From: Hippopus hippopus
Taxonomy: Eukaryota > Mollusca > Bivalvia > Cardiida > Cardiidae
DNA length: 64,000 nucleotides
NCBI GenBank assembly: GCA_946811185.2
Contig: OX328096.1
Location: 40,250,011-40,314,010, forward strand
Reading direction: 5' to 3'
The notes under the pieces were generated by a model that searched no databases, was not told the origin of the DNA, and was given only the letters and a program-made list of their open reading frames with translations. Of this stretch, positions 11,091 to 20,099 are shown piece by piece (the stretch's first letter is position 1; the number at the start of each line of letters is the position of its first letter). The translations under genes were made by a program, and so were the position numbers.

Positions 11091-13056
11091 TTAGCTCACC
11101 TGGGCACGAAGTGCTGAGGATGAGCTACTGTTATCACTCACCGTCCGTCGTCGTCCGTCCGTCCGTCGTCCGTCTGTTCACATTTCTTTGTTTACACTCT
11201 AGCATCTACAAATATTAACCAATCAGCACCAAACTTTGTCAAAATATATATGACCATAAGATCTCGGATGAGTTCGATTATGGGTCTAATCGGACCAGAA
11301 CAACTGGAGTTATTTGCCCTTGAATTAGAAAAATTGCTTGTTTGCATTTGTTTACACTCTAGCATCTACAATTTTTAACCAATCGGCACTAAATTTGGTC
11401 AAAATATATATGACCATAAGATCTCGGATGAGTTCGATTATGGGTCTAATCGGACCAGAAAGACTGGAGTTATTTGCCCTTGAGTTAGAAAAATTGCTAT
11501 ATTTGACTTTGTTTACACTCTAGCATCTACAAATATCAACCAATCAGCCCCAAACTTGGTCAAAATATATATGACTATAAGATCTCGGATGAGTTCGATT
11601 ATGGGTCTAATCGGACCAGAAGGACTGGAGTTATTTGCCCTTGAATTAGAAAAACTGCTATATATGCATTTGTTTACACCAGCATCTACAATTTTTAACC
11701 AATCGGCACTAAACTTGGTCAAAATATATATGACCATAAGATCTCAGATGAGTTTGATTATGGGTCTAATTGGACCAGAACAACTGGAGTTATTTGCCCT
11801 TGAATTAGAAAAATTGCTATATTTGACTTTGTTTACACTCTAGCATCTACAATTATTAACCAATCGGCACCAAACTTGGTCAAAATATATATGACCTTAA
11901 GATCTTGGATGAGTTAGATTATGGGTCTAATCGGACCAGAACGACTGGAGTTATTTGCCCTTGAGTTAGAAAAATTGCTACATTTGACTTTGTTTACACT
12001 CTAGCATCTACAAATATCAACCAATCAGCACCAAACTTGGTCAAAATATATAGGACTATAAGATCTCGGATGAGTTTGATTATGGGTCTAATCGGACCAG
12101 AACGACTGGAGTTATTTACCCTTGAATTAAAAAGTTCTTTAAAATAGTTCTTTGTCCGGAGCATAACTTTGTCATCTCCAGTCCGATTGACTTGAAACTT
12201 GGCATTTGTGTTTGTTGCAATAATACGGAGTGCAGTGTAAAAGATCCATAACTCTACCTCATACTGTTCGAGTTATTTCCCTTTGATCGTCATTTTTACA
12301 GCATTTTCTGCTCGTCTGGAATATAACTTTGTCATCTCCAGCCTGAACATCTTCAAATTTGGTATGCATGATTGTTGAAAAATTATGGAGTGCAGTGCAC
12401 AAGAACCATAACTCTTCCTAGCACAAATTTTGAGTTATTCCCCCTTTGACCTTTATTTTTATAGCATTTCTTGCCTGTCTGGAGCAAAACTTTGTCATCT
12501 TAAGTAGGAATGACTTGAAATAAGGTATGTTTATTTGTTGCAATATTTGGAAGTGCAGTGCACAAGAATTGTAACTCTACCATATGCTGTCTTTGAGTTA
12601 TTTCCCTTTGAATGTCATTCTTACAGCATTTAGTGCTTGTCCAGAATATAACTTTGTCATCTCAAGTCAGAACGACTTCGAACTTGGTATGCATGTTTGT
12701 TGCAATATTAGCGAGTACAGTGCGAAAGAACAATAACTCTACCTAGCGCGGATTTTGAGTAATTCCACTTCAATATTCATTTTTACAGTATTTCTTGCTT
12801 GTCCGGAACGGAACTTTGAAGTCTCAAGTCAAATTGACTTGAGAGCTGGTAAACATGTTTGTTGCATTACCTGCCCTTTGCAGTTATTACACCTCCTTGA
12901 CAACTGGCGGTGAGACGGGCATATCTTGCGACAATTTGCTGCTCGTTTCATTATCATTTGGCCTTGAACCTCGATATTTGGTATTTATCTTTATTTTAGA
13001 CCTTTACTGTTTAGTACTCAGGTGAGCGATATAGGACCATCATGGTCCTCTTGTTT
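11091..13056 (+). repeat. Array element I, + copy (160-bp and about 167-bp monomers)
   Basis: Bounded by TTAGCTCACCTGGGCACGAAG on the left and CAGGTGAGCGATATAGGACC ... CTCTTGTTTAA on the right, with a (GTCCGTCC) simple stretch near the left end. Inside are six monomers of 159-161 bp beginning GTTTACACTCTAGCATCTAC (11190, 11350, 11511, 11672, 11831, 11992), then about five degenerate monomers of about 167 bp marked by ATAACTTTGTCATCTC. This build (non-coding ends plus central tandem repeats) matches pearl- or Helitron-like elements known in bivalves; no transposase is present. Confidence 0.85.
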
Positions 13057-13510
13057 AAATCTTTCAGTGGCAAAATATACTAACTCAAACTCTTACCTAC
13101 TACTGAATATACAAACCACTAAAACTTGGCAAGGTTTTTTTATCCTACAGGCTTGACCAGATGATGTAGATCCAAGATCAGACTGCATATTCTGTGTAGT
13201 CTGTACTTGATCTATGCTGTCTGCAAAAGTCCTTGTTTTTGCTTGTGATCTTGGGGAAGAAGGCTTTTGAACACCTGGGAAAATGTAACCAGCATTTTTT
13301 TTTTCCCAAATGGTGTTCATTGCAGCCACACCCAATCCATCACCGAAAATACTTTCAGTTTGGGCAAGTATTGATTTTATAATCTTTCAAGGTTAAATAT
13401 GGCATATGAAAGCATCGTCTTTGTCACTACCTATATTGATCTACTTGTGAATAGCCATCATGCTGACTAAATTCCTGCCAGAGTACAGGTAATCTCCCTC
13501 ACCAAGTAGT

Positions 13511-13820
13511 AGCCCAGCGCTGGTAGCTCAGTCGGTAGCATACAGGACTTGAGAATACGGGGTCACTGGTTCAATACCCAGCTGAGCCAATTTGATGATA
13601 CAGGATTGATGATAGTCATTGCAATAGAATTAATTGCTCTCTCACTGCTGATCACTGCTTCGACAATGATTATATGGGAAAGCAGCCAGTGGCTTGGAAA
13701 GAATATTGAATGGAGTACTGGTGACAGAAACTCCAGGAAAGCATGGATAGGTGCACTGGCCGCCGCGTTATAGCTGAAATAATGTTGAAAATGGCATTAA
13801 ACACATTCAATCATCAATCA
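13511..13820 (+). mobile_element. tRNA-derived SINE (family 1), intergenic
   Basis: tRNA-like head GCGCTGGTAGCTCAGTCGGTAGC with A box TAGCTCAGTCGG (13523-13534) and B box GGTTCAATACC (13568-13578); body with GGTGCACTGGCCGCCGCG; tail of ATCA-type simple repeat (caatcatcaatcagtc). About 300 bp. Confidence 0.85.
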
Positions 13821-14541
13821 GTCGCCAAATAGCAACCACCAATTTTTCTTTAATAAGATTCTTTTGAAACTTGCATTTTGTTAGAAACAATTATAGAGAC
13901 CAGAAAAAGTATGGCAGAAGGCAGTTTTCAAATGTGGGAAATGGAGACAAAACTATATTAATCAGCATTTTCTTTTTCCTTTGATGTTTTCCATCAAAGA
14001 ATAATTCAATATTAGTTTTTTTCATAAACATTGGCGAGTTCTGATTGCCTGAAAAAAAGTTTTCATAGCTCCATGGAAAAAAAAATTAAGCAGTACCGGA
14101 ACTACTTTTACAGTCAAACTAATGTAAACAAACATGTATACAAGATTCCATAATGTTTTTCTGCCTGATTTTATATCCAGTCCGTATTTCAAATTGCTAG
14201 ACTAGCTAAATTTATTTTCTCTGAACATTGAAAAAAAAATATCCAACAGTAAATTCAAAGAGAGAGCTTAAACTCATTGTCACTTTGCTGGGTCCTAACA
14301 AACTTATTTTCAACTAATTCTAGCGTATTGAACTTCTAATAATAAATCTACTAAATCTGCCAATGTTCAATACTATAATGACGTCATGAATTTACGTCAT
14401 TATTACTTCATGAACGAGCAGATTTACCGTGCTATGAATTATCAATGAAATGGACTTTAAATAAATACGCAATTTTGGATTTACAAAAAAAAAAAGCAGA
14501 GTAAAATTTAAGTGCATATTTGTTGTCTGTGATATTGAATT

Positions 14542-14707
14542 TTAAGGAATGAAGAGAATTATTTTTTGTTTTCATGGAGATATGGAAAAAAAAAAACCCT
14601 TATCACACTTTTGTATGAAACTGCGAAGCGGTTTCATACAATGTGATTAGGTTTTTTTTTTTTTTCATACCTCCATGAAAACAAAAAAAGTTCTCTTCAT
14701 TCCTTAA
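14542..14707. mobile_element. TTAA-ended foldback MITE, intergenic
   Basis: Inverted arms ttaaggaatgaagagaa / ttctcttcattccttaa, then tttttgttttcatggaga.. / ..ctccatgaaaacaaaaa, a poly-A/poly-T pair, and tcacacttttgtatgaaact / gtttcatacaatgtga around gcgaagcg. Almost the whole 166 bp is self-complementary. Confidence 0.82.
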
Positions 14708-15159
14708 CTTATCTAATCATTTGAGATACAGTTTATTTCTTGTCTGCTAATGTTTTGAAAACAGACTGAAATTTGTCGTCTGGTAAAGAGTTGAAGATCA
14801 ACTTAGTGCTAGGAATGTGCATTTTGTTGAGATAACTTATTGTTCAGGAGGATGAATAATAATAATTTTTACAAAATCGTACCCTAAAAGAACCAGAACT
14901 GTTATAAAAGCTGACCTCATACAGATATTTAACCCTTGGGCTGCAAAGCTTGACAATGTAGATTGAGATCAGACTGCACAGAATTTGCAGGCTGATCTTT
15001 GATCTACACTTTCCGATATCTTTCCCCCAAAATACCTTGAAATAGCAATATGTAGGTTTTTACTATAGGCTTGAAAGTTTCATTTCACTTCTTTAGCACT
15101 GTAAAGGTTAACTTGCATTCAACAAAACAAATGGCAAAGTTGGGGTGGGGGGGATTTGC

Positions 15160-15315
15160 CTTTACCACAAATCTCATGTTTATGAACCTGATGAAGGCAG
15201 CTTTTGAAAAATTAAAGGAAGAGAAAATGCTGTTAACAAGCACTCTCTCCTTTCCCACATGAATTTATCCAATCATGGTGGTAACTAGCATTTACTTCTT
15301 TTCATACAGTGTTTT
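15160..15315 (-). mobile_element. MITE-A partial copies, intergenic
   Basis: TTTACCACAAATC at the left, a core gaaaatgctgttaacaagcac, then a second right-half core (ggtggtaactagcatttacttc). Decayed and truncated before the array element at 15338. Confidence 0.6.
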
Positions 15316-15337
15316 CTATCCAATTAAAGAACTTTGG

Positions 15338-16325
15338 TTTATTATCCCCCGCTGAAGGTGGAGGGATATAGTTTTAGCGTTGTCCGTCCATCCGTCTGTC
15401 CGTCCGGGACAATATCTCCAATACCATTGGACGGAAATTTGTAAAACTTTATTTATACATGTGTACCACAACCTATTCTGCCGATATATATTTTTATGCG
15501 CCCCTTCAACGAAGTGGGGGTATATTGCTTTGCTAATGTCGGTCAGTCTGTCGGTAGACCTTACCTTGTCCGGATGATAACTAGAGACAGAATTGACCTA
15601 GGTTCGTCAAATTTGGCACAGACATGCGTCTCAGAGTGTACATGATCCCTATTGATTTTGAGGTCAAAGGTCAAGGTCACAGTGACCGTCAACATGTTGA
15701 TATATAGACCAAACCTTGTCCGGATGATAACTAGACACAGAATTGACCTAGGTTTGTCAAATTTGGCACAGACATGCGCCTTGGAGTGTAGATGATCCCT
15801 ATTGATTTTGAGGTCAATCGGTCAAAGGTCAAGGTCACAGTGACCGTCAACATGTTGATATATAGACCAAACCTTGTCTGGATGATAACTAGACACAGAA
15901 TTGACCTAGGTTCGTCAAATTTGGCACAGACATGCGTCTTGGAGTGTAGATCATCCCTATTGATTTTGAGGTCAATCGGTCAAAGGTCAAGGTCACAGTG
16001 ACCGTCAACATGTTGATATATAGACCAAACCTTGTCCGGATGATAACTAGACAGAGAATTGACCTAGGTTCGTCAAATTTGGCACAGACATTGGTCTCAG
16101 AGTGCAGATGATCCCTATCAATTTTGAGATTAATCCATAAAGGTCAAGGTCACAGTGGCCTTCAACTTAATGATATTTAGACCTAACCTTGTCCAGATGA
16201 TAACTAGACCCAGAATTGACCTAGGTCCTTCAAATTCTGTACAGATATTCATCTTGGAGTGTAGATGATCCCTATCGATTTTAAGGTTAATCCGTGAAAG
16301 GTCAAGGTCACAGTGAGCACCAGAT
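15338..16325 (+). repeat. Array element II (about 155-bp monomers with nuclear-receptor-like motifs)
   Basis: Left end TTATTATCCCCCGCTGAAGG with GTCCGTCC, then a second start TGCGCCCCTTCAACGAAGTG (a nested or fused unit), then five monomers with ACCTTGTCCGGATGATAACT near 15562, 15713, 15871, 16029 and 16186. Three carry an identical AGGTCAAGGTCACAGTGACC block. It ends near 16325 beside GGGCCCGCGC. Confidence 0.8.
15675..16003 (+). promoter_or_regulatory. Three perfect ERE-type palindromes GGTCACAGTGACC in successive monomers
   Basis: Exact GGTCAnnnTGACC at 15675-15687, 15833-15845 and 15991-16003, spaced 158 bp. Each is preceded by AGGTCAAAGGTCA or GGTCAAAGGTCA (direct repeat, 1-bp spacer) and TCAAGGTCA (ERR/SF-1 half-site). 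The next two monomers (16143 onward, 16299 onward) have lost one base of the palindrome. Matches to consensus are direct; function is not shown. Confidence 0.5.
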
Positions 16326-17082
16326 GATTCAGGGCCCGCGCTGCCATTCGCCACTTGAGCCATTTGCTCAAAAAAAAAATTAAAGTGTCTCAAAAATCAT
16401 CATGTGGCTCAACTTGTAGCTCCAACATTTTATTCGCGTATTATCGGGGACATAGTAAGCATCGAAGTTGACTGGGAAAAAGCGGAAGTCGAACGCGTGT
16501 GCCGAAAAAATCGATAACCCAGTCTGTGTATCGGCGACTGTTTACAATCTTGTATGTATACACATGGCGGTGTGTATAATTATGTGAACTGTTGACAGAT
16601 TATCACGTTTAATAATTCTTTGTTTCATTAAAAACAAACTACTCTTGTGATTCATGATAAGTTTTAACCTTTATTATCATTTAAAATAATTCATTTAATT
16701 ACAAGCAATCCTTAGCAAAAAATATGATTTTCATAGACATTTACACAAAACCATTTTCATAAATAAACATTTTCAAAATTATATGCATTTTTACTCATTC
16801 TAATTTATCAAGAAATTATGCACTCCCTTAACCATGCTGTCACATTCTTCATTTTACACAAGACAAGTTCTTTTACACAATACAAGTACTTCCTAACTCA
16901 AAAGTAACAATTCTTTATGATTTTAAAGGGAAAAAAAAAACACATTTTCAGGGCCTTCCACTGACTGAATTTGTCAATTTATTTGGTGCTCAATTTTTTG
17001 TTCATTTTTATTAATGTAAGATTAATGCTTCAGCATTATTTGTCATATTGTGGCTCATTCATCAAATCCTGAGCTTCAGCTG

Positions 17083-17222
17083 TACTAGGCTAGGGCTCTG
17101 AAATGTTTTTGGCAAGGACACTGTAACACACAATCCAGTTCTTAGGATGAGGATCATACATGTACCTGGGGCCTCAAGACTGAGGCACCTGAGACACCTT
17201 ACCACTGAGCCATGCTGGACCC
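17083..17222 (-). mobile_element. tRNA-derived SINE (family 2), intergenic
   Basis: On the - strand: GGGTCCAGCATGGCTCAGTGG (A box TGGCTCAGTGG) and the 3' end CAGAGCCCTAGCCTAGTACA. The B box is degenerate. The same 3' end recurs at 31610 and 43190. Confidence 0.6.
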
Positions 17223-17240
17223 AACTATGTTTTTTAACAT

Positions 17241-17468
17241 TTAACTCTTACTGTACGACAAAATTTTTGACTTGTCCAAACTGACAGCTTTTGCACACTG
17301 CAAATGCGATACGACTCAAAAAATGGGTTCTGTCTTTGAAAGGGTACTAAACATTGTGGGAAATGGAGCAAATGCTGGCTATCAGCATTTTCTTCTTTTA
17401 AACACAATGTTTTCAAAAGGTTGCTTTCTCAGGTTTGTACAAAGGCTATGTTGTGTGGTAAAGGGTTA
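17241..17468 (+). mobile_element. MITE-A copy with TTAA at both ends, intergenic
   Basis: TTAACTCTTACTGTACGAC to GTTGTGTGGTAAAGGGTTAA. The core shows ggctatcagc at the centre and a mutated right arm (cttcttttaaacacaatg). Confidence 0.88.
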
Positions 17469-17489
17469 ATTGGTGAATCTTGATTTTTA

Positions 17490-17640
17490 ATGCCCCCAAG
17501 ATAAAAGGCTTTTGAAGACACGGTGGGAAAAGAGAAAATGCTGGTTACCATGTTTTCTAGCTTATCATAGACAAAAACCATTATCTGACACACATTAACC
17601 TGTCATCTGCAAATACTTTTAATTTTGACAAGTCTGAATA
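17490..17640 (-). mobile_element. MITE-A truncated copy, intergenic
   Basis: Inverted copy lacking its TIRs: aaaaggcttttgaagacacggtgggaa, gaaaatgctggttaccatgttttc with most of the right arm deleted, then gtcatctgcaaatacttttaa. Confidence 0.7.
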
Positions 17641-17984
17641 AATGCAGACATCTTATTGGGTATGGATCTGCATACAAGTGTGAATGTTGATCACAAATAC
17701 AGAATAACATCCAATCACAATTCAACACTCTACATATACTTGCTTTTGCAAACATCTTAAATCATTAGATTTAGATCAAGGGGCACAAAAGAGCCTTGGT
17801 CCTATGCATCAACCATGTATAACAGCATTCTTGGTCTACTGCTCAATAATTTTCTAATATCAAAGTAACACAATTTCTGACTGACTGTGTAAATCAGGTA
17901 AATGTATTCCATCTAGAATAAGATTAAGAATGCCTGCCCAGTTTTTGGATATACACTGTATATCTATGGTGCGATTATTTAAAA

Positions 17985-18985
17985 TCTAGAGGGCCTGAAA
18001 TCGCTCTACTGCCAGTGATTTTGCTTTTTTGCTAGCATACATTATGAATTCATGATGCAAAAAGACAAAAAACACAAAAATGTGTTCTTGCAAGTGGGCT
18101 TGAACCCACTAAGACAGCATAAGTAGGCATGGTGAGTTGAACAAACAGTGAAAAATAATGAAAAGCAATTTCTCAAAACTAATTGTTTGGAATCCAGCCA
18201 AATTTGATACGGTTTCAGTACGCCTTGTATTAAACAATCCTAGCAAATTTCAAAGAAATGTGACTAATAATGTGGACTTTGTTGAGTAAATGATACTAAG
18301 TCATCAAATGGCTGCTTTTCCTGAATAGTTTACTAGATTTTCTTCACTTTTAATAGAGTTCAATCCCTTGATGAACCAAATAATCTTTGCAAGTTTCAAA
18401 AGAATTGGATCACCACGGTGGACTTCATTGCCTGAACAAGAAATGGAAATTTTCAACTTTGAATGGCTACTTTTCCCACACTGATTGTCAGATTTTTTTC
18501 AAAATCAATAGGGTTCAAGCTGTTTATGATACAAAGCAACTGCAAGTTTCATGAAAAACCGACCACAAATGCTGACCTCATCGCGTTGCCAAGAAATGGA
18601 AATTTTCAACTTTAAATGGCTACTTTTCCCATACTGATTGCCAGAGTTTTTTCGAAATCAATAGGGTTCAAGCTGTTGCTGGGAAAAAGCAACTGTGCAA
18701 GTTTCATGAAAATCTGACCACAAATGCTGACTTATCACGTAAACAAGAAATGGAAATTTTCAACTTGAAATGGCTACTTTTTCCATATTGTTTGTTGGAT
18801 TTTTTTTCAAAATCAATAGGGTTGAAGCTATTGATGAGATAAACAAACTGTGCAAGTTTTACGGAAATCTGACCATAAATGCAGACTTTATCGCGTAAAC
18901 AAGAAAAAAACTAACGGATGGACAGACGATGGAAACCACACCATGACATAAGGTCTGCTGGCTTTCAGCCAGTAGAGCTAAAAAA
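17985..18985 (-). repeat. Array element III (about 154-bp monomers), intergenic
   Basis: Ends agagggcctgaaatcgctctac and gctttcagccagtagagctaa. About four monomers with CAACTTTGAATGGCTACTTTTCCC near 18300, 18454, 18607 and 18761 and repeated TCAATAGGGTTCAAGCT. A GACGGATGGACAGACGATGG-like stretch stands near the right end. Confidence 0.75.
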
Positions 18986-19116
18986 CAGCACTGAAATTGC
19001 AATATTTGAGCCTTTTTATCTGGTTCAGATTTTTTTCCCCTTAAGGTTTAAAGATATTATTTTATAAAATTTCAACTACAGTACATCTGAGTTACCATGT
19101 TACTCTACTGAGCTTT

Positions 19117-19342
19117 TTAACCCTTTACCACACGACAAAATTTTAGACCTGTTCAAATTGAAAGCATTTGTAGACGACAGTTTAACATGGCTCAAATGAA
19201 ATTATTTTTCTTTGATAGGGTAGAAAACTGTGAGAAAAGGAGAAAATGCTGGTTACCAGCATTTTCTCCTTTTCCCACAATGTTTTCAAAAGCCTTCTCT
19301 TTCAGGGGTGTTAAAAGTCGTCACTGTGTGGTAAAGGGTTAA
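19117..19342 (+). mobile_element. MITE-A reference copy: TTAA-bounded, palindromic core
   Basis: The clearest full copy, 226 bp. Both ends carry the same perfect 17-bp inverted repeat TTAACCCTTTACCACAC / GTGTGGTAAAGGGTTAA. TTAA with CCC next to it is the target and terminus style of piggyBac-type elements, so this is probably a non-autonomous piggyBac-class MITE (inference). After about 70 bp of spacer comes the core: aagga-gaaaatgctggt, one central T, accagcattttc-tcctt, flanked by further paired bases. In this frame + means centre T (CTGGTTACCAG) and - means centre A. No coding potential. Confidence 0.93.
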
Positions 19343-19452
19343 ACATGATTTTCATTAAGGAAGCACAGAAAATTTTTTGAACTGACTGGAAGATGACCCT
19401 GTCCTGACTGACTAAAATCAATACCCTTTCTAATCTTACACAAAATAGTTAT

Positions 19453-19672
19453 TTAACTCTTTACCAAACAACAAAATTTTAGGATTGTACAAACTGAAAG
19501 CATTTGCAGATGATAAATGTGCCTCAAAAATTGAAATTCCTTTTCGCTTGGGTAGAAAACATTGTGGGAAAAGGAGAAAATGCTGGTTACCAGCATTTTC
19601 TCCTCCAAAATTTTTTCAACAGCTTTCTTGGTCAGGGTTGTTAGAAGTCGGGAATGTGTAGTAAAGGGATAA
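19453..19672 (+). mobile_element. MITE-A copy, intergenic
   Basis: TTAACTCTTTACCAAACAAC to GTGTAGTAAAGGGATAA. The left arm of the core is complete; the right arm lost ttttcccac (tctcctccaaaatttttt). Confidence 0.9.
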
Positions 19673-19746
19673 AATAACAATAGGCTTTGAAATTCTGTTT
19701 TCTTGCCCCAAAAACCATCCCTAACAAGTAAAAGTAGGCCTTACTT

Positions 19747-19974
19747 TTAACCAAATGACAAAATTTTACTCTTGTCAAAAATTGAAAGCTTTTGCAGACG
19801 ACAAATAAAATTTGTTTCTTATCACGAAACTTGTCTTCAATAGTGTACAAAAAAATATGGGAAAAGGAGTAAATAATACTGGTTATGAGCATTTTCTTCT
19901 TTTCCCACATTATTTTCAAAAACTTTATTCACCAGGGTCATTAAAACATTGAATTGTCTGGTAAAAGGTAAAAT
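19747..19974 (+). mobile_element. MITE-A copy in the USO1 3' region
   Basis: TTAACCAAATGACAAAATTTTAC to TGTCTGGTAAAAGGTAAAA. Core decayed (gtaaataatactggttatgagcatt). It lies in the likely USO1 3' UTR and holds the - strand AATAAA at 19924-19929. Confidence 0.85.
19924..19929 (-). terminator. Candidate USO1 polyA signal inside a MITE-A copy
   Basis: On the - strand this reads AATAAA, 117 bp beyond the USO1 stop and the first canonical hexamer there. It lies within the right part of the MITE-A copy at 19747-19974, so the transposon may supply the transcript end. Confidence 0.4.
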
Positions 19975-20045
19975 TTTAGTTTCAAGATGGTAGAACACTG
20001 AAACAAAATAAATATTTGTGCTTGATGTTTCCAATCAAAATAAAG

Positions 20046-20099
20046 CTAACTCTCATCTCCATCTTCTAAATCATCGTCGTCATCATCGTCATCTTCCAC
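20046..20099 (-). CDS. USO1: USO1 exon 22, acidic C-terminus
   Basis: Encodes VEDDDDDDDDDLEDGDES and stop TAG at 20046-20048; acceptor atattttag. The acidic C-terminus is the part of p115 that contacts GM130 and giantin. The terminal Ser sits in an acidic context like the phosphorylated Ser of mammalian p115 (inference). It lies 4.7 kb from exon 21. Confidence 0.93.
   Translation of the reverse strand: MEDDDDDDDDLEDGDES

Larger units (their letters stand above)
13265..14795. mobile_element. MITE-A fragments, intergenic
   Basis: Three separate scraps: 13265-13330 (gggaaaatgtaaccagcatttt), 13905-13995 (aaatgtgggaaatggag ... cagcattttcttt) and 14725-14795 (TTTGTCGTCTGGTAAAGAGTT). They are separated by the SINE at 13511 and the palindrome at 14542. 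Confidence 0.5.
10744..20045. other. Intergenic region between PRIMPOL and USO1 3' ends
   Basis: No gene recognised. It holds array elements I, II and III, both SINE families, the foldback MITE at 14542 and several MITE-A copies. Non-repeat remainder (for example 16330-17080, 17650-17980) is AT-rich and shows nothing recognisable. Confidence 0.7.

Noticed and set aside
11338..11843. Open frames of 60-95 codons with repeated peptides (for example FNQSALNLVKIYMTIRSRM)
   Set aside because: They are translations of 160-bp tandem monomers; the period is not a multiple of three, so the frame is not conserved between monomers and there is no gene.
11190..12130. CRISPR-like array of regular repeats
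   Set aside because: Monomers are contiguous 160-bp units without unique spacers, in a eukaryotic genome; this is a satellite-type array.
13549..13773. 74-codon open frame
   Set aside because: It is the body of a tRNA-derived SINE.
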